DNA of 9,395 nt from Acidobacteriota bacterium (GTDB lineage Bacteria; Acidobacteriota; Terriglobia; Terriglobales; Acidobacteriaceae): the NCBI GenBank assembly GCA_021799405.1, contig JAJZAL010000202.1:1-9395 (forward strand), written 5' to 3'. This document shows positions 1 to 6,896 of the stretch, piece by piece. The notes under the pieces are model-generated. The model made no database searches, was not told the DNA's origin, and saw only the letters and a list, made by a program, of their open reading frames with translations. A program made the translations under genes and the position numbers. Within the stretch, counting starts at the first letter, position 1, and each line of letters begins with the position of its first letter.

Positions 1-664
1 GCAGTTCCTCGCAGCGGTCCATCACATGAAACAGCTTGCAATAGGTCAGGTGCGAAGTGTCCGGCGAGATGGCTCCGAGCCAGGGGTAGCCGAGCACCAG
101 ATAATCCGGGCGGCTTGAGACGCGCTCGGCCGGGTCGGCCGCATTCGGGTTGCCGGCCACAAACTGCGTGCCCGCCAGCGCGGCCAGGTGCCCTCCAGCC
201 GAAAATCCGATCACCACGATCCGGTCCGGAGCGATGTGGTATTCGCTCGCGTGTGACCGCACCAGCTGAATGGCGCGCCGCGCATCCAGCAGCGGTACCG
301 GCAGCAGGTAGCCGTGCGAGGACAGCCGGTAGCTCAGGATAAAGGCGCGGAAGCCGCGAGCCGTGAACCAATCGGCAATCTGGCCGCCCTCCAGATCGCC
401 CGCCAGGCCGACATAGGCGCCGCCTGGGAAAATCAGGACCGCCGAGCCGTTGGCGCTGCCGTGGCGCGGCCCCACGATCGTCAGTGTGGGAATGTCCCAG
501 CAGGTATCGCCCTTGGCCTCGGGAGCCTTCCCGGGCCACAGGCGGATGGTTTGAATATTCAGAAAGCCGTTGTCATTACCGGGTGTGGCGCACGGACTCA
601 ACTGCCCATACGCCGCGGAGCAGGCCAGCAGGCCGGCGGCGAGCATTGCAAAAATGGGTTTCAT
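1..664 (-). CDS. Secreted alpha/beta hydrolase, acetylxylan-esterase-like (C-terminus cut by window edge)
   Basis: The visible part is 221 residues from an ATG at 664, preceded by GAGG about 6 bases upstream. The N-terminus is a signal peptide (MKPIFAMLAAGLLACSAAYG), with a possible but imperfect lipobox (LLAC, Cys15). The mature part shows the alpha/beta-hydrolase layout: an oxyanion-hole motif PGGAY at 80-84, a segment SYRL at 111-114, a DARRAIQLVRS helix near 127-137, and the nucleophile elbow GFSAGGHLA around Ser155. This pattern is that of the Aes/BD-FAE group (COG0657), which includes acetylxylan esterases and enzymes often labelled endo-1,4-beta-xylanase B. Such proteins usually have about 280-320 residues, so the catalytic Asp and His lie outside the window. 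The likely role is removal of acetyl or other acyl groups from polysaccharide in the periplasm or outside the cell. The fold assignment is firm; the substrate is inferred. Confidence 0.9.
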   Translation of the reverse strand, partial: MKPIFAMLAAGLLACSAAYGQLSPCATPGNDNGFLNIQTIRLWPGKAPEAKGDTCWDIPTLTIVGPRHGSANGSAVLIFPGGAYVGLAGDLEGGQIADWFTARGFRAFILSYRLSSHGYLLPVPLLDARRAIQLVRSHASEYHIAPDRIVVIGFSAGGHLAALAGTQFVAGNPNAADPAERVSSRPDYLVLGYPWLGAISPDTSHLTYCKLFHVMDRCEEL

Positions 665-960
665 CAGGAACCTCACAGGCATTCGCGAGGATTATAACGG
701 CAGGGATCAGGGAACAGAAGAACTGCAAGCTGAAAGTTGAGCCGGGCGCCGGGTGCCCCATGTGGCGATCTAGAGGCCGCAGCGACGATTCAGGCTTCCC
801 GCGTCTCAGGGAACCGCTCAGACCGCCAATCCTCAGAGATCCTTCCTGTAAGATGAGCGCAAGCGCGTCTGATCGTCGCGTTCAGGAAACCATCATGGGA
901 ATCCTGGTTCGTATGCACTGTTGTCGGCACGTCAATCCAGGTATGAGAAGGAGGAAGCTT
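665..960. other. Spacer between divergent genes
   Basis: About 296 bases separate the leftward hydrolase from the rightward SYLF gene. An open frame continues through this spacer into the SYLF gene, but its translation here has no family character and is better read as noncoding. Apart from the leftward -10 box near 691 and the SYLF ribosome binding site at 948-954, I see no clear element; a promoter for the SYLF gene must lie here but I could not pick one with confidence. Confidence 0.6.
691..719 (-). promoter_or_regulatory. Possible sigma70-type promoter for the hydrolase
   Basis: On the minus strand there is a perfect TATAAT hexamer (696 down to 691). A weak TTCTGT lies at the -35 position (719 down to 714) with a 17-base spacer. 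This would start transcription about 20 bases before the hydrolase ATG. The -10 box is convincing, the -35 is poor, so this is a candidate only. Confidence 0.4.
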
Positions 961-1653
961 ATGAGAAAGTTGCTCGCCGTATTTGCCGTCGGAGTGCTCG
1001 CCTCTGCGACTTCCGCCGTAGCCATCGCGCAAGACCAAGTCCAAAATGAACTCAATGGATCGATTCAGATCATGAAAGAACTAACCGGGCCCCATACCAC
1101 CGCTGGCATTCCCAATGACGTACTGAAAGGCGCGAAATGTGTTGCCGTGATTCCCAAGATGCTGAAGGGCGGATTCGTGTTGGGTATTCAACATGGCGCG
1201 GGCATCGCCACCTGCCGCCTGGCCGGCGGACGCTGGAGCCCGCCGGCGCCGTTTGACCTTTCCGGAGCCAGTTTCGGCGCGCAAATTGGCGGCGAAGAGA
1301 TGGGCTACGTGATGATGATCATGAACGACAAGGGCATGCAGGCGCTGAACTCCGGCCATTTCAAACTGGGAGCGGGCGTGAATGCCGCAGCCGGTCCGGT
1401 TGGCCGCGATGCCAGCGCCTCCGGAGGCTGGGATGCCGCTATTCTGACCTATGCGCGCGCAAAGGGAATCTATGCGGGCGCAACGCTCAGCGGCGACGAA
1501 CTGAACCAGGACCACAAGGCCACGAAGGAGCTGTACGGCAAGGAAGAGCCGCTCAGCGCGATCCTCAACGGAAAGGTCAAGATGCCGGCACAGGGCCCGG
1601 CGCGAAAATTCGTCGAGACCATCAGTCACGACGTCCAGAGCGCGGCAAAGTAA
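961..1653 (+). CDS. Secreted SYLF-domain (Ysc84/DUF500 family) protein
   Basis: The protein has 230 residues. I chose ATG 961 because AAGGAGG at 948-954 sits 6 bases before it and it opens directly onto a signal peptide (MRKLLAVFAVGVLASATSAVAIAQ); an in-frame ATG at 943 overlaps that site and adds only six residues. The rest is a SYLF domain: KGAKCVAVIPKMLKGGFVLG near 56-75, then Gly-rich strands (SFGAQIGGE near 104-112), the MQALNSGHFKLGAGVNAAAGPVG segment near 126-148, and YARAKGIYAGATLSG at 164-178, which matches the family's Y-S-x-S-K-G-x-F-A-G-x-S-L-x-G signature. Eukaryotic SYLF proteins bind phosphoinositides and membranes. Bacterial members are exported, and their function is poorly known. 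It appears to be a single-gene unit, closed by a hairpin 25 bases downstream. Confidence 0.92.
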   Translation: MRKLLAVFAVGVLASATSAVAIAQDQVQNELNGSIQIMKELTGPHTTAGIPNDVLKGAKCVAVIPKMLKGGFVLGIQHGAGIATCRLAGGRWSPPAPFDLSGASFGAQIGGEEMGYVMMIMNDKGMQALNSGHFKLGAGVNAAAGPVGRDASASGGWDAAILTYARAKGIYAGATLSGDELNQDHKATKELYGKEEPLSAILNGKVKMPAQGPARKFVETISHDVQSAAK

Positions 1654-1678
1654 TCGCCGGCACACAGGAGCAAACGGG

Positions 1679-1704
1679 AGCGGGGCTTCGGCCCCGCTTT
1701 GCGT
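1679..1704 (+). terminator. Hairpin terminator after the SYLF gene
   Basis: An 8-bp stem AGCGGGGC / GCCCCGCT (1679-1686 with 1691-1698) closes a TTCG loop, giving the extra-stable C(UUCG)G tetraloop. It is followed by only a short T run (1698-1700, then GCGTT). The position just after the stop codon supports termination; the weak T tract lowers certainty. Confidence 0.7.
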
Positions 1705-2017
1705 TACGCCCCGTCCGCGTGCCGGAGTTTCAATGCGCACCAACCTTTCCCTCGGACGCCCAATCTTTCGCCACGGCGAAAGAAAACTGGGAGAGCATCA
1801 TCGCGGACCAGCCACAGGAACAGTGATCCCTTACCTGGTATGGCCCGCCGCAAATTTGCGGGATTATCCGGTAGACGCTGGCGTAGAACGCGGCAAGGGC
1901 TAACGCCCCAATTCTCGATATTTTGGATTTTTCGGCACGACTAAAGTCATGCCCTGTTACAACGCGTAAGAGATGAGATTTGCGGCGGCCTGCGCTAGTC
2001 GCACCGTGCCAGCGTAC
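1705..2017. other. Convergent spacer with no gene seen
   Basis: This stretch lies between the ends of the rightward SYLF gene and the leftward lipoprotein gene. A short open frame runs through it on the plus strand, but it has an Arg/Ser/Pro-rich composition, no ribosome binding site and no recognisable motif, so I do not call it. The only structure I see is the dyad at 1934-1953. Confidence 0.6.
1934..1953. repeat. Short imperfect palindrome, possible REP-like element or terminator
   Basis: GGCACGAC-TAAA-GTCATGCC forms an 8-bp stem (one G-T wobble when read as RNA) with a four-base loop. It sits in the convergent spacer about 65 bases past the lipoprotein stop codon. Neither strand has a T run after the stem, so it is not a standard intrinsic terminator. 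A dispersed intergenic palindrome is the other option; only one copy is in this window. Confidence 0.4.
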
Positions 2018-3313
2018 TTAGGGCACGATGAAGGCTCCGCCCGTGCTGATGGATTGTACCGACGTCGGCGAAGTAAATAACTCAGGTACCGACTGCTCCC
2101 GCGAATTGAACTGTAGTGGTGTGCCTGCGGTGGAGTAAAGGGTCCAAAATTCCCTGGCTCCGCTGGGCGGAACAGGGGTAAACCCGGCCAGCTTGGAAAG
2201 GTCCGGCACGGTAAACGTGGTGTTTGCCCCCAACCATGTGTTGGTGACAAAGGTATAGACGTTGTAGACCGTGTAATTCGCAGCCGGGGTCTGATACTGG
2301 GTCCACGATGAATTGACGACCGGGCCCTGGACCGTGAAGCCACTGGCATTCGCAGCGAAGGTCGGAAAGGCGGCCGCTACCGGTGCGGTGAGCGAATTTG
2401 AGGGCGCAGGCAGCGCCAAGGTCACCGCGCTGGCAGTGTTGGACGAAACTACGGACTGGATGTTTTGCGTGGGTAAGTTTGCAATTGCATGCACTAGATA
2501 AAAGTCCGTAGGTTGGCTTTGGCTGCTGGGGACGGTGGGATAAGTCGATTGCGGGACTCCATTGAATGGCGCGGGCAGAGTCACTGACAAGCCGCCAGAC
2601 GTTTGATATGTGGTGTTAAAACCAGCGGTCGCACCTGAAGGTACGTTGGTAATTTTGGCTGGCGCAGCCCCTATCTCGTCCGCCGCTGTCATGGGCGGGA
2701 ACGCGATGCTGGTGGAACCCGTCACATTGACGCCTCGCTGGATCTGGATCCCGAGAGCGCCGTTTGCGCCGACTGCCACCAGCGCAACGTCAAACGTCCC
2801 GGTTGGTACGCCGGAAAGAGATTGTGTTCCGGATGTACCGCTCATTTCGTCCGACCAGGAGCCTTCGTATAAGTCCGTTGACGTGGCGCCTGGAATCGCC
2901 GAGACATCAAACGTCGCGCGTATGTTACCGGACAGCGAGGGGCACGCAAGCGAGAGGGCGGTCGTGTCCGCCGTGGTTGCCTGAATGATGGTTTCGTTCG
3001 AATAGGAATTGACGGCGACAAATGTTGGGCACATATAGGCGAAGCCATACGCCGTGGTCCCAGAAGGCAACGTGAACGATACGCTCGAACCGGTAAGATT
3101 GAGCGCTTTGAATGTGCCGGTCGTGCCAACCTGATATGCGGCGGCGCTGGGCCGCGTCGCGCCAGCAAACGAAGCGGTGACGGTGGTTCCCGTTGCGCCA
3201 CTGTTCATGCTGCCGCCGCCACAGCCTGTCAGCGATGTCAGCGCCATTGCCGCCAGGAGCACAAAGGCGACTCGAGTTCCTGGAAAGTAACTATTTTTTT
3301 TTGTTGGGCACAA
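2018..3313 (-). CDS. Predicted secreted lipoprotein, family unknown
   Basis: The frame gives 431 residues from a TTG at 3313, which has GGAG 6 bases upstream. The N-terminus has a Lys/Arg-containing start, a hydrophobic stretch (VAFVLLAAMALTS) and a lipobox LTGC with Cys31, followed by a GGG-S linker, so it should be lipid-anchored, in the outer membrane or facing the periplasm. The rest is rich in Ser, Thr, Ala, Gly and Pro with many predicted beta-strand stretches (for example VSFTLPSGTTAYGFAY and YTVYNVYTFVTNTWLG) and few charged residues, like a beta-sandwich surface protein. I recognise no family or catalytic motif. The start is uncertain: an ATG at 3317 has no stop in its first eight codons but is one base out of frame, and a run of nine A (3294-3302 on the plus strand as T) lies between. 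The gene follows the GH79 gene on the same strand but beyond a terminator. Confidence 0.82.
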   Translation of the reverse strand: MCPTKKNSYFPGTRVAFVLLAAMALTSLTGCGGGSMNSGATGTTVTASFAGATRPSAAAYQVGTTGTFKALNLTGSSVSFTLPSGTTAYGFAYMCPTFVAVNSYSNETIIQATTADTTALSLACPSLSGNIRATFDVSAIPGATSTDLYEGSWSDEMSGTSGTQSLSGVPTGTFDVALVAVGANGALGIQIQRGVNVTGSTSIAFPPMTAADEIGAAPAKITNVPSGATAGFNTTYQTSGGLSVTLPAPFNGVPQSTYPTVPSSQSQPTDFYLVHAIANLPTQNIQSVVSSNTASAVTLALPAPSNSLTAPVAAAFPTFAANASGFTVQGPVVNSSWTQYQTPAANYTVYNVYTFVTNTWLGANTTFTVPDLSKLAGFTPVPPSGAREFWTLYSTAGTPLQFNSREQSVPELFTSPTSVQSISTGGAFIVP

Positions 3314-3640
3314 TCATGACTCCATGCTTCCGATCGCCTCGCGAATACATCGACACCACAGGACGATGATGATCCGTGAGGACAGCTTTCCAAAGCGAAT
3401 AACGATGCGCCAATAGTATGCACCAGGATGGCCCGGAACGATGAAAAAAATGATTGACTCACACCGGGTGACGGGGGGGCGAATTTCAATTCGCGCCAAT
3501 CCTGTCATCTGGGCCCCCAGGCTCGCCGCGTCTTTGTTTTGCGGCCAGGTTGGGAGACGACCCATTCGCCGTAATCGCAGAACCTGCCAGGCGGCCCATA
3601 TCCCGATTGTGAACGACGTTCTTCCTCCAGTGCTTGACAT
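3314..3640. other. Leader/promoter region of the lipoprotein gene
   Basis: This is the noncoding stretch between the terminator of the GH79 gene and the lipoprotein start. Open frames that cross it on both strands look like random translations. It must hold the lipoprotein promoter, but I find no confident -35/-10 pair. It contains short homopolymers (seven A near 3444, seven G at 3473-3479) and the inverted repeat at 3479-3494. Confidence 0.5.
3479..3494. promoter_or_regulatory. Inverted repeat, possible operator
   Basis: GCGAATT-TC-AATTCGC is a perfect 7+7 inverted repeat with a 2-base centre, about 165 bases upstream of the lipoprotein start codon. The size suits a dimeric repressor site. 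No regulator is linked to it in the window, so its role is only inferred. Confidence 0.3.
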
Positions 3641-3685
3641 AAAAATTCGCGCAAGCCTCAGGATTTTACGCCCAAGGCTTGCGCG
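3641..3685 (-). terminator. Intrinsic terminator of the GH79 gene
   Basis: Read on the minus strand, an 11-bp perfect stem CGCGCAAGCCT / AGGCTTGCGCG (3685-3675 with 3658-3648) with a 16-base loop is followed by AATTTTTATG, a run of five T. It begins about 16 bases after the TGA stop of the GH79 gene. Position and T tract both support rho-independent termination, which separates this gene from the lipoprotein gene downstream. Confidence 0.85.
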
Positions 3686-3700
3686 CCATTGATCGAGTTC

Positions 3701-5833
3701 TCAATGGGGAAACATGAGGGGAATCAACAAATAGGCGGTTGTTGGAGGTACGCGCACCGTCAATTGGCCGTTGGTGGCTGTCAGCACTGCTTGCACGTGG
3801 CCGTACCACGTGCCATTTGTATTGATCGTCGCGCCGCCGAGCATAAGGCCCGTGGAGTCGAAGAGGTTCGGCGCCGTCAAGCTGATTAACTCTACCCTGG
3901 AGACATCCGGCCCCAGGTTGACGCTCGCCGACACCGTGTCATTGACCTCCTTGTTGTTCAGCAGGGCGCTGATGGCGCCATTCACGCCCCGCACGCCATA
4001 CGCGGTGAAATTGGCGCTTGTATCCAGCGTAACGGCGCCCGGAACGACGCGGCCCCCCTGCGGAATCAGCGAGAACATCTTCATCGCGTAAAATTCGGGC
4101 CCCACCGCCGTGATGGTAGCTCCGTTGTTGTTAATGGGAGAATAAGGACTCTTGTCGCCACCATGGAAGTTGACGCCCTGGCCGCCGTCCTCCGCCATCG
4201 TGAACATGAAATCCAGCGACCAGAGCGCGGCGCCTAAGGCGTTGCTCACACCGAGTAATCCGCCACTGGAAAAGGAGCCACATTCTGTTATGCGGGCGCC
4301 GAGCATTTGGTTCCCATTGGCTGCTCCCACGATGTTGGTCACCAAATTGTCCAGGGTTGGGTTGGGGTGTTGCAGCATGACTTGCATGGTGCCGCCGGAG
4401 CCTACGTAGTAATGTTGGGTCAAGAGCGAAGCAACGCCCGACTCATCGCGCGCAAAGGGGTCAGTGAATGTCGGTATTACTCCCTGTCCCGCGTCTGCGC
4501 CATCCATGATCCAGCCGTGCCTGCCGGTGCCCTGGTTCCAACCCGGCACGGTGGCCGTAATTTCGGACTCCTCCTGATCCCAGTTGTAATGGAAATTGTC
4601 ATAGGTCGAATAGAATTCAGGTTCGTTCCCAAGTTCAAACCCTAACAATCTGAATCCCAGGTCTTTCGCCGCATAACCTGCTTCATCGGCGGCATTCGCG
4701 GGGGTGTTGGTTTTAAGATTGATTCCGTAAATCACAGACAAGTTCGGTGGCAGCTCTCTTACAAATTTGGCAAAAGCATCTACTTCGGACGGTGTAATTG
4801 CAGTTGCGCTCGATGTCCCGTTCCAGTCCGTTAGATCCACAGTGCCACCGCCGATGCGCAAGACAGCGGGCCCTAGCATGCTGAACAGTTTGATCAGCGG
4901 AGTGTTCGTGGCGGAGAACAAACTCTTGGTCAATTCCGCCTTTTCATAGCTCAGCCCGACGAATGATGGGTTTAATGGCACTCCCGCGCCAGAGAAGCTG
5001 ACCGTGGCCTTGACCGGGTTAGTGCTGCGCATCCCGGTAGCTTCAAGCGTGAAGGAATTCCAATGAATTGCGCCGGGCGTAGTCAGAGTGTGTTGGGTAA
5101 CTCCAACCGCGGTAATCTGCGGTTGAGTGGTATAGGTAAAATCTGGTCCTGCTTTAACTCCATCCACATGGCAAGATATAACCCATTGCGGGGCGGTCGT
5201 ATCCAGGGTCAACGTCAAGGTGTGGGTTCCCGGGCCTGCAGTGAAAAAACCATCCCGATTGAAGATTTGGTTTGTCCCGCTCGGGCCTGAGAAAAATTGC
5301 ACGTTCCCGCTGGATTCCGACAGGATTGCCCAATCGTAACCATTCACGCCGTTCTCATTGAACTGCGCATTGCCATTGCCGGGATACCAATAATTTTCGG
5401 CAAAGCCCGCTCCGATCCAGTTACCCGGATTACCGGTGAAGGTCACCGAGGCTGTCAAAGTGTAGATATAGCCGTCCTCGGGCGTAAACGGCAGCAGGAC
5501 GCTATCCCCCTCGGTGGTGTTCACAGTACCGTTCGTATACAGCATTTTGGAGTTAGCCGCATCCTTCCAGATTGCGGAACTGGCAGCGCCCGCGTCGTTG
5601 GTTGCCACGGTGGGTGACTTCTGGTTGATGTTCACTGCCCCACCGTTGAATGTGTCCGAGTAAATGGTTTGAGTATGTCCAGGCGAAGAAAGGAGTAGAG
5701 GTATCATCCCTGCCAAAAGAAGATTTCTCATTGTTCTCATGGCTTGGTTAACTCTCACGGCCGGCGCCAGTAAGGCCGCAAACACTGCTGGACGCTGGAG
5801 GATGGAAGCGCAGGAGCGTTTTGCTTTTTTCAT
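3701..5833 (-). CDS. Secreted GH79-type glycoside hydrolase (beta-glucuronidase/heparanase-like) with N-terminal LamG-like domain
   Basis: The protein has 710 residues. ATG 5833 is preceded by AGAGGT about 4 bases upstream, a better site than those before the internal Met32 and Met35, although MRNLLLAGMIPLLLSSPGHTQ from Met35 is the more typical signal peptide. Residues about 56-266 form a concanavalin/LamG-like beta-sandwich (begins TIYSDTF, ends WNSFTLEA) of the kind attached to secreted enzymes. Residues about 275-590 are a (beta/alpha)8 clan GH-A domain of GH79 type: FVGLSYEKAEL at 291-301, LRIGGGTVDL at 325-334, the acid/base Glu404 in ELGNEPEFY, QHYYVG at 473-478, and the nucleophile Glu517 in ITECGSFSSGG. 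About 590-705 is a C-terminal beta-sandwich as in GH79 enzymes. The family includes a characterised beta-glucuronidase from Acidobacterium capsulatum as well as heparanases. Cleavage of beta-glucuronides in polysaccharides is the likely role; the exact substrate cannot be read from sequence. Confidence 0.88.
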   Translation of the reverse strand: MKKAKRSCASILQRPAVFAALLAPAVRVNQAMRTMRNLLLAGMIPLLLSSPGHTQTIYSDTFNGGAVNINQKSPTVATNDAGAASSAIWKDAANSKMLYTNGTVNTTEGDSVLLPFTPEDGYIYTLTASVTFTGNPGNWIGAGFAENYWYPGNGNAQFNENGVNGYDWAILSESSGNVQFFSGPSGTNQIFNRDGFFTAGPGTHTLTLTLDTTAPQWVISCHVDGVKAGPDFTYTTQPQITAVGVTQHTLTTPGAIHWNSFTLEATGMRSTNPVKATVSFSGAGVPLNPSFVGLSYEKAELTKSLFSATNTPLIKLFSMLGPAVLRIGGGTVDLTDWNGTSSATAITPSEVDAFAKFVRELPPNLSVIYGINLKTNTPANAADEAGYAAKDLGFRLLGFELGNEPEFYSTYDNFHYNWDQEESEITATVPGWNQGTGRHGWIMDGADAGQGVIPTFTDPFARDESGVASLLTQHYYVGSGGTMQVMLQHPNPTLDNLVTNIVGAANGNQMLGARITECGSFSSGGLLGVSNALGAALWSLDFMFTMAEDGGQGVNFHGGDKSPYSPINNNGATITAVGPEFYAMKMFSLIPQGGRVVPGAVTLDTSANFTAYGVRGVNGAISALLNNKEVNDTVSASVNLGPDVSRVELISLTAPNLFDSTGLMLGGATINTNGTWYGHVQAVLTATNGQLTVRVPPTTAYLLIPLMFPH

Positions 5834-6443
5834 CTTTACCTCTTTTTCGTTGTCATTTGTGTTTAGAACTTACTCAACGAACTGAAGAGCACCCTCGCCG
5901 CCGTATCGATAAAACGACCGCGACAGGCCATCATGTTTGAGTTGCTTTGCTCTCGTCAGCTAATCGAACAGAACACAACGAAGAGCGGCGCCAGCAAGCC
6001 TGACCTGAAACTGGCCAGCCTTCCGCTGCCTTATCTGCAAACTGAGCAGGACGATCTACGATTGTGTGACCTGCGGGGAGGCTTAAGTCCGGCCGCGGCT
6101 CCAATTCTTTTGTTCAGCAGGAGAATTGAAAGCCAGCTAAGCATCGTTAAACCGAGCCTGCAAATTCAAGTGAATTCTCTGTGGCGCATACGGTGAGGAC
6201 TACAGTCAGCCGCGGAATGCTACTGGATTGAAGGGTTTTCTCATGATTTACCCTCCGTTCAAATTCAAGGCGTATCGCGCATGCCGGCGCTCGCCCAAGC
6301 GGACGAGACATGGGAAACTGATATCCCTTTGCCGAAAATAACCCACCCCCGGCGCACAATTGCGAATGAGGAGCGCAACCTTCCGCCGGTGTCCGCCCTG
6401 GGCAGCCCGGCCAATCCAGCCCACGCTCGCAAGCTGCCAGGCC
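5834..6443. other. 610-base spacer, no convincing gene
   Basis: This lies between the divergent GH79 gene and the small RHH gene, so promoters for both should be here. A plus-strand open frame at 5933-6196 lacks a ribosome binding site and shows no motif; other frames near 6147-6592 overlap and look random. A weak inverted repeat CAATTCT / AGAATTG occurs at 6102-6128. I see no RNA gene, no transposase remnant and no clear promoter hexamers. Confidence 0.5.
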
Positions 6444-6692
6444 ATGCCCAAAGTCACCATTACCCTCAGCGAAGCCGCCTACCGCGAGGCCCTCGCCTGG
6501 GCCGCTCTCAACCACACTACCGTCTCCGCGGTCGTGCGCTATTGCATCGAGCGCCTGCCCGGCCTCCCCATCGCCCGCCAGGCCCTGGCTGAAACCGATG
6601 CGCGCTTTGCCCGCGTGCAGGCTGCCGCCAAGGCCGCTTCAACTCCTGCCAGGCCCGGTCCAACCTCCGCCAAAAAGCAGCCGCGCTCCTGA
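6444..6692 (+). CDS. Small ribbon-helix-helix (CopG/Arc-like) DNA-binding protein
   Basis: From ATG 6444 the protein has 82 residues. The first 40 match the ribbon-helix-helix pattern: a basic beta-strand (PKVTITLSEA, residues 2-11), helix 1 (YREALAWAALNH, 13-24), a T-T-V-S turn (25-28), and helix 2 (AVVRYCIERLPGL, 29-41). The remaining 40 residues are an Ala/Pro/Lys-rich tail that looks disordered. I chose 6444 because the strand must sit at the N-terminus; the frame stays open upstream to 6360 but that part has no family character. No clear Shine-Dalgarno sequence precedes it. RHH proteins bind operators as dimers and often act as antitoxins, but no toxin gene is next to it: the following gene is convergent. 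The target is unknown. Confidence 0.65.
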   Translation: MPKVTITLSEAAYREALAWAALNHTTVSAVVRYCIERLPGLPIARQALAETDARFARVQAAAKAASTPARPGPTSAKKQPRS

Positions 6693-6720
6693 AACTCACG
6701 CCAAAGCAACAAAAAATCCA

Positions 6721-6735
6721 TCACAGAAACTGTGA
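6721..6735. repeat. Perfect dyad TCACAG-AAA-CTGTGA
   Basis: Six-base arms flank AAA, about 30 bases after the RHH stop codon. It shares the 11-base string GAAACTGTGAG with a second site at 6801-6811. It could be a binding site or part of a structured intergenic element. Confidence 0.4.
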
Positions 6736-6762
6736 GGTTAAACTATTCCAAGCAGAATCAAC

Positions 6763-6787
6763 AGGATGCGGGACAGTTTGGCATCCT
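6763..6787. repeat. Hairpin AGGATGC / GCATCCT
   Basis: Seven-base arms enclose an 11-base loop. A wider pair ACAGGA (6761-6766) / TCCTGT (6795-6800) and a pair ACAGTTT (6773-6779) / AAACTGT (6802-6808) compete with it, so several alternative folds are possible in this spacer. Confidence 0.4.
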
Positions 6788-6803
6788 TCGCTGTTCCTGT
6801 GAA

Positions 6804-6817
6804 ACTGTGAGCACAGT
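6804..6817. repeat. Perfect dyad ACTGTG-AG-CACAGT
   Basis: Six-base arms around a 2-base centre, with the same CTGTG half-site as the dyad at 6721-6735, in the convergent spacer between the RHH and PilZ genes. Confidence 0.4.
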
Positions 6818-6818
6818 C

Positions 6819-6837
6819 AAAAAAGGAGCTAAAAGCC
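6819..6837 (-). terminator. Weak possible terminator of the PilZ gene
   Basis: On the minus strand a short GGGC-loop-GCTC stem is followed by six T (plus-strand A at 6819-6824), about 60 bases after the PilZ stop. The stem is only 4-5 bp with a wobble, so this is a weak call. Confidence 0.25.
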
Positions 6838-6896
6838 CTCATAGGTCCGAATCCGGGAGGATCTCGGCCAGCAGCTCGTGAGCCATCCGCTTCAAG

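Noticed and set aside
484..960. Long N-terminal extension of the SYLF protein (open from 484)
   Set aside because: The frame is open, but the extension overlaps the divergent hydrolase gene and has no family character, while ATG 961 has an ideal ribosome binding site and starts a signal peptide.
1081..1743. 220-codon frame opposite the SYLF gene
   Set aside because: It is the reverse-strand shadow of a well-supported gene in GC-rich DNA and shows no motif of its own.
3314..3640. 108-codon leftward frame ending at the lipoprotein start
   Set aside because: It would make a neat stop/start junction with the TTG, but it has no motif and begins inside the GH79 terminator's T tract region, so it is unlikely to be translated.
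5933..6196. 87-codon plus-strand frame in the large spacer
   Set aside because: No ribosome binding site, no motif, and Leu/Ser/Arg-rich random-looking composition.
6839..6886. 15-codon leftward frame MAHELLAEILPDSDL just after the PilZ gene
   Set aside because: It looks protein-like, but it is too short and has only a weak GAAGCGG upstream; it might be a gene remnant, which I cannot support.
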